From assembly GCF_035582795.1 (NCBI RefSeq), contig NC_134367.1, forward strand, positions 116,522,062 through 116,586,061: a DNA stretch of 64,000 bases, in the 5' to 3' direction. Below, piece after piece: positions 13,361 to 24,779 of this stretch (the stretch's first letter is position 1; each line of letters begins with the position of its first letter). A program made the translations under genes and the position numbers. Under the pieces are notes generated by a model, which saw only the letters and a list, made by a program, of their open reading frames with translations, had not been told where the DNA came from and made no database searches. The stretch is from Mycteria americana. Taxonomy: Eukaryota; Chordata; Aves; Ciconiiformes; Ciconiidae.

Positions 13361-14776
13361 TGTGAGAACAGCTTTCTAAAGACTCACTGTTTGCTACTGC
13401 CTGAGAACAGACCAAGTAACATCAGTGTCTTGGTGTATTTGTTGTCCCAAAACATGGTGCCAATCTCTGGAAGACCAAGTTGGCAACTGTACTATTGACA
13501 GGTTTTGGTGGTTTCTTTTTTTTCCTCCTTTGTTTGCAGAGAGCTCACTTGTTGAAAGTAAGGTGACTTACAGTACACTCTGGGAAATGGGAAAATGGCA
13601 AATCTCCCAGGAGGAATTGAAACCTCCATGTAAGAAAGTGTTTTTTTCATGAGGCTATACACTGGCAATAGTGTTTTCTGGTCACAAAAATACCTGCTAC
13701 CTAGCTGCTGCTTGTAATAGTAATGTCTGGAGATTAGCATGATGTCACATTAGCATGTGACATAAGCTGCTCCCAAATTGGTTTAAGCTCACTTCTTCAT
13801 TTTGGCCAAGACTTCACTGAGGCAGGGTGTCTTGGCTGACCAGGGATCAATTTGTTTACAGTTCAACCCAAAGCCCTTATAAAGTTGATTCATGTCAAGG
13901 GGTTCTGAAATGGATTTAAAGAGCATCCTCTGGTGAGGAGACTGTGCCAGATCAGTTGGAGTAATGTGTTAGATCAGTTGGAGTAATGTGTTAGATCAGT
14001 GCAGACTGTTCTGGTTACAGCGTAAACCTGCAGAAGAGTGTGGATATTTCCCCTGAAAGCCAGGCTTTTCCAGCCCCCTCTGCACTGTGAAAAAGTAAAA
14101 CAGATGAGATGGACTGCTGTAGTACATTAAAAAAGGATCCTTGAGTGGATGGTATTGCTCACTGTTAACCTTCTCTGGTAGGTGGCAGTCCTCCTGCCAC
14201 CCTGCACAGCTGGAAGAAAGTCCCACTTTTGGAAACTTTTAGCCAAACTCCTGCTCTGGGGAGTGGACTGCTACAGGAGTGTGGCAAAATGCCACCATAA
14301 TAATGAACTATTAGTTCTTCCCTTCAACATTGCTTAATTGCAATGCTGAGCATTACTACAGCTGAGCTGCTTGATGTTACTAGCAAGTGCCTTAAGTGAA
14401 ATAACTTTGCTCTCATCTGTAATAGTAAAACCAGAGTAAACATTGAAGGCCTACAACTAGGCCTTTGCTTAGAACTAGGCCTAGGCCTAAAAATAGCCTT
14501 CAGGCTGAGGAATGATGAGCAGAGAGGCATGTTGTTTGGGGACTAGTTCAATTTTTCAAAACACACAGCTGAATGTTTGTAGCAGCAGTTTCACAGCAAC
14601 ACACCCTTGTATGGCAAAGACGACAGAAGTACCAAGACCAACATACCAGTGCAGTAGCATGGTTTCTGCAGGCCAGTAATGGCCTGTTTCTGTTCAGGTT
14701 GGCTTTGGAGTGAAATAGGAACAGATTCCATTTTTCACGTCAGACTTCCATACACTTTCAAAGTGGTATCCTCATG

Positions 14777-14782
14777 AATAAA
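14777..14782 (+). terminator. DHX57: Probable DHX57 polyadenylation signal (AATAAA)
   Basis: This is the first canonical AATAAA I found downstream of the DHX57 stop at 13360. A GT-rich stretch (gtgctgtgtcttgg) follows within 30-40 bp, as expected for a cleavage site. It implies a 3' UTR of about 1.4 kb. An ATTAAA near 14124 is a weaker alternative. Confidence 0.6.
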
Positions 14783-14799
14783 TGACTTCTCAACCATCA

Positions 14800-17390
14800 G
14801 GGAGTGCTGTGTCTTGGATGGAAATTAGTGCTCAAGCAGGGTCTGTATGACTCTTCCCCCCAAGTACACACTGAAGTCCACCTGAGCTATCCCAAAGTGA
14901 AGGCAAGGACAGCCAATTAGGTAGTAGGTGATCATTAGCAGCATCCACCCTGCTGGAAAGAGGACTTGTGAAATGTCCTAGTGCCTTACCTTGGTGGCAG
15001 AATGGGCAAGTCTGGGAAGGGAACAAAGCACAAATCAATAGATACAATCAAAAGATGACAGTGGCTACTGAACTGTGAGCACATTCCTCATGTCTCACCA
15101 CCTGGGCTGCAGTGCCAGCTGTTACTTTCAGAGGGTTTTATGTAATAGTGCCCCATCCACTGCCAAAACAGGCTGACTTCCCAGGAATTCCATATGCACT
15201 AGCCAGGCTCCATGGACTGGGCACAGTGGTTTTATTACTTGCTTCCTTCAGCAGATGTTCAGCCTCTGAAACCAGTGCCAGTCTATGCAACAGCTCCATT
15301 TCCCCTTAAGAGTAAAGGCCTAAAATACTGCAAAATGACTGGAGACAGGATAAGCCAGTCCAAGCCCCCAGGTGAACAGCAGAGGCAGAGCTGGAGCCCA
15401 GCTGCTCTGCTCCCCAGTACCCACTGGAACTGCCTTTGAGACAGCAGTCTCTAACAAGGGGAATGGACCCACATTAAATACTGATGACAAGCAGCAAACA
15501 CAGTTGCAGTGCTATTATTAATGACCATAGGCCTCCCTGTGAGGTATGAAAAGAGCCACCCCCACCAACCAGCAGCTGAAGAGTGGTTCCTTCTCCAACC
15601 TCCTACTGCTGACCAGAGCTTGCCCCTAGTAACCCCCCTTCCAGCCTTCCTTCCTCCTCTACCTCTGAGCACATGGATGCAGTCCCAACCTCCCCCCTTT
15701 CTTATAATACTCTAATGAGTGGAAAGACTGAAAAAGAAAGGTATCACTAGAGGATTTTTAGTCTACAGGTTTATTGTGGAACCAGCTTGCTTCAGCAGTA
15801 CAGAGGGAAAAAAAGAAAAAGCTACCCCTGCTTTAAAAGCACTGTTGCATGGGGTAATTTTACCACTGATGCTGTAAAGTGCAATGGGGCAGGGGGAAGC
15901 AAACCCTGTAAATACTCCCCCCAGCAGTGTTCAGCAATGGCTTAGTTTAACACTGTTGCTTCCAGCTCCCTCTTCTGCAGCATATAACCATAGCCCATTA
16001 TAACAAAATGTTAATTGCCGCATCATCAGCAAGGAAAGTCACTTATCCTACTATGCACCAATGAGCTAAAACATACAAACATGGGGAAGAGAGAAGAGAG
16101 GAGGGACAAGACAAACCCATGCTGTAGTACACAGGAAGAGCCTTTGTGAAGTCATGTATAGGGGTTCATTATCATTCTTTTAATACTTGGACATCTTGTA
16201 AAGCAACAATGACCAAAGTTCATCTGAAAACCTGGGGCTGGGTGCCCATCCACAGCTGCAGTGCTCTACTCTAACAGCAGAATATCAACCCACTGCTGAC
16301 AAATTAGAAGCCCCAAGAGAACTATAAACTCCTCACTGGCCTGTAAGGCACAGCAATATAGGCCAGAACATACTGTAAGGAAGACTTAAGTGAAAATCAT
16401 CTGGCACTCCGATTTCCTTACTAGTCCGATAATAGCCATTATCAGCTGCAAAGACAAAACAAACTGACAAATACATTGCACTAGCTTATCATACTTGCAT
16501 ATTAAATGCTTCAGTAACCTATCTGTGGCAAGATGGGGACCATCTGTATACAGGCAGCTACAGTCCAGTTTCCCAAAGCAACAACTGATCAGAACAGCAG
16601 CAAGCCCCCTGGTTACACTTCACTGCAGAAGGAGATGATGCATGACCAGGCAAATCAGGTCAGATAGGTGTAACATGAGCTCTTGTCTCCCCAAATGTAC
16701 TGCTACTTAAATAAGACCTGCAGGTTCTGCTTGTGACCTTCAATCTGTAAGAAAAACCTTAATTTTCTAAAAAGAGTACCTAAATATACTATCTTCTGCA
16801 CCAGAACTGCCAATTTATCATAAGTATCACAAAGAAGTAGTACTATTTGGACAACCAGGACATAAAACAAGACTTCTAAAAATATTTACTTCAGTAGTTT
16901 ACATTCTAGAAGTATTCCAAATACCTTCAGGTGAGTTCACTGGTCCTTTAATCAACAGGACAGACAGACCAGCATTGACACAGTCCTTGTTTTTCCCATC
17001 TGTTAATGCCCTTTGTAGACATTTTTGTAAGTCAAATCATCAAGTGTACAAGCACCTCCAGACAGGTTTTCAGCTTCACTGAGCTCTGAGGAGGTGCAAA
17101 TAAAAACACAAGACAGATCACCGTAACATTCAAGACCAAACAGTAAGAATGACAGCTGGTACTGGTGAGTTTTCACTCTAATCAGTGCTCTGTAGGAATG
17201 AAGTCCTACAACAGGCACACGCCTGCAGGACAGCCATTCTCTAGCTGCTGCACTACACTCAATTCACAAGTGCCTGTAACAGCCTGCCTCCTGCTTTCAC
17301 CACAGTGGCATGTGACCTGCTTCAGCTACCCAAATATTAACAGAAACAGCAGGGGTTATCACAAAATATTTCTTAGTTAGAAATGCACAG
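14800..17390. other. Intergenic region between convergent DHX57 and SRSF7 copy 1
   Basis: No ORF with recognisable similarity and no mobile element was found. A second minus-strand AATAAA at 15770-15775 could end a longer SRSF7 copy 1 transcript, so 15770-17390 may be an alternative 3' UTR. Otherwise nothing identified. Confidence 0.5.
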
Positions 17391-17396
17391 TTTATT
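17391..17396 (-). terminator. SRSF7: SRSF7 copy 1 polyadenylation signal (AATAAA on minus strand)
   Basis: On the minus strand the context is attggcgcattgaaataaac. The 3' end of copy 2 has attggcacattgaaataaaa at the matching place. The shared flank shows that the duplication includes the 3' UTR and poly(A) signal. The upstream 3' UTR block 'aagggattttgtggtgtctt' is also shared by both copies. Confidence 0.85.
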
Positions 17397-17656
17397 TCAA
17401 TGCGCCAATAAAAAAAGCCCAACGTTTCCAGATCACAGAACATTAACACAACAAAAGAGTTTTGCATTAGTCTACTAATAAGACTTTTAAAAGATCCAGA
17501 TTCATGCCAACTGTTAGTCAATAGAAACAGCCTTCTAGGACTAAGCCCTTACATGTATAAAGACACCACAAAATCCCTTATAATAATGTAAACAAAATAA
17601 ATTTTCTTCTTAAACTTTTTAAATTTGAATCCATTCTTTCAGGACTTGCACTCCCT

Positions 17657-20600
17657 TCAAGGGCTTCCTGATGGTGAGTGACTGAAAGGGAAAGAAAAAG
17701 ATTAAGAGCAACTCCTACAGCAAAACCAACAGAAACTGTGCATACGACCCCAGGTTTCCTCTGCTCAGGAGCCCTCCCCCCTACCTCATAATGCCCCTCC
17801 CCACACTGTTTTCATTTACAGTTCATCAATGAGAAAAGTCTTATATTTTACACCTTTAAGTAACAACTGCTTTAAGCTTGACAAAGGCAGGCAAAATAAG
17901 AGACATAGCTGCAACAGCTAGGTGACACATCCAGCCTGCTCAGAAAGCACCTTGGAGCCTGTGCTCCAGCTGTGCAGAGGAATTCTTAGTCTGCCATAAC
18001 CTACACAGTTCCACCAGTTTAGGGCTAGCCATGAGGCACTATGTCAGACTACGTAAATTCCAGCGCATACATCTCTGGTTACATAGGAAAACTTGCTTCT
18101 TACTTCACAGTGCATAGCAAAACTTGGCAGCTGTGCAACTGAGTGAGAGCCAGCTGTGAGGAGCCACCAGCAGGAATTTAATCCGACTGTGTATTCATGG
18201 TTTGCTCCACACCTTACATTACTCACTTCTTCCCCAGATTCTAAATTCCTCAGAAACTTCAGGATAGTCGATTCTCATTTGCCCACATTTTTCTGTTGTC
18301 CTTTAAAATGTCATTAAAGTAGGTTACCTTAGAGTTATTAACATGAAGTTCTGACTACTAGCAGTAGGAAGTGCCCATAAAACTTCATCTTTTCATAGTA
18401 GGAAATGCCCATAACAATTCATCGTTTCACAGTTCACAAATTAAGACAAGTAAAAAAAAACCACCACAACTTTTAAGCTTTTATCCTTGCACAAGTTAAC
18501 TTCTATAGCAAGAACTCCAGATGCTAATTCTATGTAACTGTATGGCACATTCCAGTTTTAAGATACTCCTACCTTCTCTTTGGAGATGGTGATCTGGACT
18601 TTGAGCGACTGTTAAGAAGAAAAACAAAACAAACAAACAAAAAACAACTGATATGGTAAACTTGTATACACTCAGTAACACTTTTGACCACTTAAAAACA
18701 GTAAGAACAGTTTGATGTTGTTAAATACATTAAAAGACACCACCTTTAATGCTGCTGATAGCAAGTATACCCAATTACTTTAAGCAAGAAGCTGCAGTTG
18801 AGAAGGAAAACTGCTGAAAGCCAGAGCCCTCAGGAAAAGAGCAACACACAGCTTCAAAGCAGCTATAAAATGGTCACAGTAATCCTGCAAAGCAGGAGCA
18901 CTGAATCAAGTAGAGGAGAGTCAGGAAGACTGAGAACTACAAACAGCTGAGAACAAAGGTAGGGAAAAATATGCCCCAAATCCTGTCAAAAATACTTTTT
19001 GTCACAATCATGTGACAAAAACCTGTATCCACAATCCTTCTGGAAGAATTGCCTACTGTCCCACAAAATTCAGCTATATAAAAAAAAAATAATGTATGAA
19101 AAGTATTTTTAAATCAGCTACTAAAAAAACCAAACAAAACACACCACCACGCCCCAAACCCCTCTTCCACATGCAACTGAAATACTGGTCCAAGCAAAGA
19201 TTTTGAATCATGACAAAAAAAAAACCCCAAAAAACAAGAAAAAAACCCCACCAAATAAAACAACCACCCACACAAAACCCAAAAAACCTGAGTGCTACTT
19301 GTATTTATACGCTCACCTTTTAGCAGGTAAGCCAGATTTAGATCTACCATGGGACCCAGACCTACAACAGGAGAAAAATAAAGCTCAGCAAAGCAGCCAG
19401 TGGCATGCACATACAATGAAAGTTATCTAAACCAGCAACAGCAAATTCATACTACATAGTATCACAAACTAGAGAAGAAAGGCTCTGGTGCTGCAGGCTT
19501 TTCTCATGACATTTCAGGAGAATCCTTTAGCTCTTATTCCAGAGACCCCACTTACCAGAAGACAAGAGTACAAGCACAAGAAGCTCCCCAGCAAAGCTTC
19601 AGCTACCACTTTCACAAAACAGAAGACCTTGTACCAGGCTCCCAGACTTTCTCATCACCTGCAATTATTCCTTCCATAAAGGGAAGAATAGTTTCAAGTG
19701 TCATCTTAGAAAATCTTTTAATAGCACATTAAGAGCCTGGAATCAGCCACAGGTAAGCATATGTGCTGAAGAGCTGATGCATTCTTCAGATCAAGTTCCC
19801 AGTGCCACTTTTATTTAAGTATAATACAGCTTTTCCATCAGTTATAGCGAAAACTGAAATGCTGTTTACACATTACTAATGTGTAAACTCTTCCCAGTCC
19901 ATCTTATGAATTAAAATCTACTCAAACAGTGAGACTCTCCTCCCACATTTATCATGTTACTTTACCAACTCAAGTATTTGCTGTTACTTAGACAAATATT
20001 TGTCCTCCTAGAGTGTCATGTGGCATGTGGTATTACTGAACATCAGAAAGCCCAATGTTCAAGATAATCAGTTGTTTAATAGACTTAGCCAAAGAAGTCC
20101 AAAACTTTTATATTATTTCTGCTCAGAATTGTTTTTAAAGGGTAACCAAGATTCACCTTTACCTGGCCTATTAACTTACAGAAATACTACATGGACATTG
20201 TTGGCATAAGTTAAACAAAGAGTTACATGCCACTGCTTTGAAACCTTCCTGGTCACTATGCTGAGCCATCGCCTGTCACACTATAACCAGTAATTTTGTT
20301 ACTGTGTCACAGTTACACAGGATGGAGTTGCCCACATCTACTCAGAACTCATAGTTTTGTCGTACAAGCATGACTTGCTTTGGTAGGAAATACAGGAAGG
20401 CAGCACGCAAGAGCATCATCTTACTACAAGAACTGCTGGCAAATCCTCCTTCCAAGAGACACACCAACAAAGCAGAACTGCAGATCAAAAGCTCTACAAG
20501 CAGCACCAGTTACATACTAGTGTTCTGCTGTATTAGCAGAGGACCAGCACTGGCTGGAGTTTTCACAATGCTTCCCTAACTCCAGTCCTGAACTACCACT

Positions 20601-23600
20601 TCTCACCACTGCAATTGCAGACATATGCAAAGTCAGCATTCCTCAGAAATTTCAGTATGAGTATCAAGTCTTTCATGCAGGAATGTGACTGTCCCAGAAC
20701 TAGAAGTCATCACGCAACATCAGCAGTATCCAGACTATTCCACAGTAGCAGCATGCAATTTGAGCCTGGTTAGTCATGTCCTGCATTACAGGCCTGTATG
20801 AGTAGTAAGTCAGGACAGCTCTAATAATAATAATAATCATCATCCCCTTAAAGGCTCAATGTGCAAGTCCTAAAGTAGCAGGCAGACCCCTAAAAGACAT
20901 TTCTCTTCCCCCGTTCTAATGCAAAACAAAAGGCAACTTCTTCCAACTTATCAGCTCTCATGTCCATCACATTTTTGTCCTACTCTCACCCTTCTTCCAA
21001 CTAAGACTTATCACAAAAGATAAAGGAAAATAATGCAGGAGCATTTACTCTATACTCATTTTCCTCAACTTCCATTTCAGCATGGAAAACATCCAGATCC
21101 ACAAACCAAGGCTATATGTCAGAGAAATCCTTCAAAACACTACCTGTGGCATTAGGACTCATGGTTCTGTTAACTCAGCCCTCCAAACCTCTGAAGTCAA
21201 GCGTCCTACCCCATGTAATGCAGTTCTTAGCACTACAGCAATTTAATTTGATCTCTCAGAGAACTGGAACTGACAAAGCTGAACAGCTGTAAGCAATAGT
21301 TCGCTCAATAGTGGCAACCTTCTCATCCCTTTTTTTCTTCCCCCAGCATTTGGGATTTGCAAAAAAACATGCCAAGAAAAACCTAAGCAGCATTTCCTGC
21401 AGGACACAAGGTCAAGCATTCTATACATGGATAAGCATTAACTAGTTTTCAAAACTTCTCCACAGACCTTAAATCATATGTATGCTTTGTTTATGCCTAC
21501 ATATACATATAGACTATATGTAGTAGCCACAGACCAAAACAAACTCATGTTTATTACAAGAAATCAATCACTACTTTAGTCTGTGAAAAAGCACAAAATT
21601 ATTAACTTCAAGTGCCAATATTGCTATGCTGCACAACCTTCTAACCCCTTCCAGCCAAACTCCCCTGAGGAAGGAAAAAAACAAACAAACAAACCCAAAA
21701 AAGAAACACATCCAAGACTATTATTGGTTTGAATTAAAACAAAGTATCTTACCTGCTTCGAGGCCATACAACAGACCGGGACCTTGAGCGTGATCTGGAC
21801 CTAGATCTAGAAAAAAATAAAAAGGCAGTGAAAGCTCAACTACTACTACATGATTCACACAGCTGAGATACTACTCTTTGACTTTTATGATACCGACCTC
21901 AGAGAATTTTGTTGGAACTATTGGTTTTGCAGAACTTTTATTATTAGAAAGCTGTAATACATTTGGCCAGTGCTACCATACACATAAGAAATCACACTGT
22001 CCTAGTCAACTAAGCATAATTACTCCCTGCATCCTTGAAGCTGAAGTAGAAAACCTTAACCACAGATCAAGGCTGTAACCTTGATACAATATAAAAAAAG
22101 CTCAGAAACAGCAGTTCCAAAATTATATGCTTAAGTTTAACTTCAAAGAAAGTGTTCATATTAGCTCTCAGGGATGTAACACAATGAAGGTTCCTGCAAA
22201 CACACAGACTGCAAAATAGAAGCTTAATGTTAACTCCAACAGTTATGTTCCCTTCAACAATGCTGTGGGCTTAATAGAAAACACATACCTTGATCTCCTT
22301 AAAGAACCAGACCGAGATCTGCGGGGTGAAAATGATCTATACCTACGAGGAGAGATTGACCTGGACCTGCGGTAGGAAGCTGACCTTGATCTACAAAAAC
22401 AAAGGGAAAAAACAATCAAAATTACTGCAAGGTATTTTTCACAAGGATCACAGAAAGGGATGAAGCAGAGGGAGGAGTAAGAAAAAGAATTAAAACACAA
22501 CAGCCAGAACCCTACCTCCTACCACGACTCCGACTGCGTGACCGAGAATACCTTCTTCCTCGGGACCTTGAACGGGATCTAGACCGGGACCTGGTTTTAG
22601 GTTAGAGAAAACAGGTATCAGGAAACAGCTGCAGCAATCAGTGCACGTGAGGCCCTGCTGAAGTCAAAACTGATTTCAGACAACTAAAAAAAAAAAAAAA
22701 AGAAAGAAAAAAACCAAACAAAAAACAAAACAACAAAAACACACCACTAGCATCTGTCAGTTGGAAAAATCTCTGGGCCTACTTGTCTTGAGCATTTTAC
22801 TACCTAGAAAAATGTTAAAAGCTGAATTACATTGCAGAATTACATTAGAATAGAAAACACTGTAATGCATATTTAAAATAAACCTTGCAAGTTTGCAGGT
22901 CGACCCTCTTTGGCCCAAGGTCTAGCAGATCTAGACGATCTAGAAGTATCTATAGCCGATCGCTGCATCTAGGTGTTCTCTTCAATCTAACGACGATCAA
23001 ACTGACAGCCCAATGAGCCAGGGTGAGGCTTGATTGACGCAAGAAGATTTTTCTAGGTGGGAATGTGGTCAATCTGGTGTTCCTCTTTCTAAACCGGAGG
23101 GGGGCCCCAATTGAAAGCCAAATTTACTGTTACGGCGATCACCGTCTCAAATTTTCTGCCCTTAAAGAATAAGGTGAAGCTACGTGTAGATGGCTCGAGG
23201 GGATCTGGCCTCTTATGCTGATCACCTCAAGGTCTAGGAGGATCTTAAGTGTCGGATTTGCAAGGCGCCTCAGCATGAAATCTTAAGGCTCGTGACATTC
23301 TGAATCAAGGCGACTGACTCAAACGAAGAAACCTGAAAGGTTTTGACCAGGTTGATTATTAAGATATTAACATTTTATATGTATTAGCAAAAAAAAAATT
23401 GTGATATACACCTGTTGACTTACAACATTAAGAGTTAAAACTGGCGTAACATTCTGTTCTTTGCTAACAAGAGCTACACAAAAGTGAACCGGTGAAGCAA
23501 CCCAGCCACTCTGGCCCCACACGTACCTGCTCCTCCTTCGGCGACTATAGCGGTGACAATCATAAGCATAGTGGCCTTTCTCACCACACTCATAGCATCT

Positions 23601-24478
23601 GTCGTTAGGGTCAAAGGGGCGCCGTGCAGGAGGCCTGTCATAACGGGAGCGACGAGGCATCCCTGTTGACACTTCCACTCTAACCCTGGAGCCACATATT
23701 ATCCTATAAAATACAGTATGTATTGATCACAGGAATGCTTTTCTCTCCTCTGCTTGTTACACACAGAACAGATATCGATGATTGCTGCTGGCTGAGAAGG
23801 TTCAGAAACTGCAGCCAGAGCAGTCAGGGAGTTTTTAGGCATGCACGTACTTCCCATCGAGGCCGAGCACAGCATCTTCAGCATCCCTCGGGTCTTCAAA
23901 CTCCACGAAAGCAAACCCCGGCGGGTTCCTCGCGATCCACACGGTTCTCAGGGGCCCGTAGTAGCTGAAGGCTCTCTCCAGCTCGCCTTTGCCCGCGCCC
24001 GTGCCCAGGTTCCCCACGTACACCTTGGTCTCTGCCGGTAGAGACGCCATGTCAGGGCCGCCTCCCAGCCCCGCACAGCGGCCGCAGCGCGCAGGCGCGG
24101 CGCTAGATACGAGACCGCGCGCGCGGCGCGACCGCCGCCGCAGCCCCTCCCCCCGCCGCCCGCCGGCGCCGCCATCTTTGACACCGCCTCCATTTTGGTG
24201 CGCTCTCGCCGGTGCTGCACTTTCCCTCCCCCCACCCTCATCAGGGCCCACTCTTCGCCGGGCCCGCGGCCACGGCCCCAGCGGCCCCACAGCGGCGGTC
24301 TGTCCCTAGCGTCCCCCTCCTCGGCCCCTTGGCGCCATCTTCTCTCACAGCCCGCCGCCCGAAGCAACGGCCACCGCCTCCCATCCTCAGCGCGGCACGA
24401 ACGACGCCGTCTGCCCACCCCGCTCCGCACTGCCCCCGGCCCCCCATCCCCCCTACCGTAACGCCCGTAGCGCGACAT
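17657..24478 (-). CDS. SRSF7: SRSF7 copy 1: serine/arginine-rich splicing factor 7, inverted duplicate, 238 aa with shortened C-terminus
   Basis: Nine exons, high to low: 24457-24478, 23851-24031, 23527-23703, 22516-22590, 22289-22390, 21753-21806, 19317-19361, 18573-18608, 17657-17681. All splice sites are GT-AG, and lengths of exons 2-8 equal those of copy 2. SRSF7 (9G8) binds GA-rich RNA, promotes exon inclusion and assists mRNA export. Order: RRM (KVYVGNLG = RNP2, GFAFVEF = RNP1), CCHC zinc knuckle ([14 protein letters not shown]), RS domain. Odd points: the exon-1 donor lies 6 nt early, so MSRYGRY joins ETKV without the Gly-Gly of copy 2. R is replaced by L in VLGLDG. The RS domain has Y, F, V, G and L replacements. 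TGA at 17657-17659 ends the protein at SHSPSGSP, ten residues before copy 2's SASPERMD end, and a 1-nt insertion follows. Introns rule out retroposition. Probably expressed, but this is unproven. Confidence 0.88.
19209..19287 (-). repeat. Low-complexity G/T-rich tract (minus strand) in SRSF7 copy 1 intron 7
   Basis: On the plus strand this is an A/C-rich stretch of aaaccccaaaaaac type. As transcribed (minus strand) it becomes repeated GGG and GGGG runs separated by T runs, starting about 30 bp after the exon 7 donor. Intronic G-runs near donors often act as splicing enhancers; a quadruplex is conceivable. No counterpart was noticed in copy 2. Confidence 0.6.
22747..23375 (-). promoter_or_regulatory. 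SRSF7: Intron-3 ultraconserved block with poison-exon region, SRSF7 copy 1
   Basis: Lies between exon 3 (to 23527) and exon 4 (from 22590). It aligns base for base with 36602-37230 of copy 2 over 629 bp with one difference (22869 against 37108). In mammals SRSF7 intron 3 carries an ultraconserved element containing a poison cassette exon; its inclusion causes nonsense-mediated decay or split ORFs and lets SRSF7 limit its own level. Repeated GA-type sites such as agatctagacgatctaga fit SRSF7 binding. The exact poison-exon edges were not assigned. Confidence 0.8.
23851..24031 (-). CDS. SRSF7: SRSF7 copy 1 exon 2 (most of the RRM)
   Basis: Holds RNP2 and RNP1 of the RNA-recognition motif. From the 5' end, 163 consecutive bases equal copy 2 exon 2 (35942-36104), synonymous positions included. 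The last 18 bases then differ at five sites, changing VRGLDG to VLGLDG. Just upstream, in intron 1, an in-frame ATG at 24052 reads MASLPA directly into ETKV. A transcript starting inside intron 1 could therefore use an alternative N-terminus. Confidence 0.9.
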
Positions 24479-24512
24479 CTCCCCGGCTACAGGCCGAGCC
24501 CCGCGCGCGACC

Positions 24513-24520
24513 CTTATATA
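24513..24520 (-). promoter_or_regulatory. SRSF7: TATA-like box upstream of SRSF7 copy 1
   Basis: The minus strand reads tatataag 35-42 bp before the ATG at 24478. If used, transcription would start near 24490 and leave a 5' UTR of only about 12 nt, unless initiation is further upstream. The region before copy 2's ATG has no such element. Confidence 0.5.
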
Positions 24521-24601
24521 GACGGAGCCGCCGCTGCGACTGCGCGCCGCGCCCCGACCGCCGCACGGGGGGGCGGGGCTCTGGTCGCTTGGCAACGCGG
24601 G

Positions 24602-24659
24602 GCGGGACAATCCCGCTCCTCGAGCGCGGGGCGGGACAATTCCGCTCCTCGAGCGCGGG
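24602..24659. repeat. 29-bp tandem duplication in copy 1 promoter
   Basis: Two adjacent 29-bp units, 24602-24630 and 24631-24659, differ at one base. Each contains gcgggacaat followed by ccgctcctcgagcg. No similar repeat is present at the copy 2 promoter. Confidence 0.9.
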
Positions 24660-24663
24660 CAGG

Positions 24664-24673
24664 TCTCGCGAGA
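24664..24673. promoter_or_regulatory. TCTCGCGAGA promoter element
   Basis: Perfect ten-base palindrome, the 'CGCG element' known from vertebrate CpG-island promoters and bound by BANP when unmethylated. It lies about 190 bp upstream of the copy 1 ATG and directly after the 29-bp repeat. I did not find it at the copy 2 promoter. Confidence 0.7.
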
Positions 24674-24779
24674 ACGGCAATGGGCCGGGGGCGCCTGCGC
24701 ATGGGGGCGCCTGCGCATTGCGGCGCGGGGCCGAGTTAAGGGTACGGGTCGGATGCGTGCCCGGTATGCGGTCTGCGGC

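Noticed and set aside
14451-14500. Cluster of aggcct motifs
   Set aside because: Only a few irregular copies; not a repeat array or recognised element.
17657-24478. SRSF7 copy 1 as a processed pseudogene or assembly duplicate
   Set aside because: It has introns with proper splice sites, so it is not retroposed; its exons and introns differ from copy 2 at many sites, so it is not a collapsed or repeated contig.
23948-24739. Long overlapping ORFs (up to 256 codons) on both strands
   Set aside because: They lie in the CpG island of SRSF7 copy 1, where GC-rich DNA lacks stop codons; composition is A/R/P/G-rich without domains.
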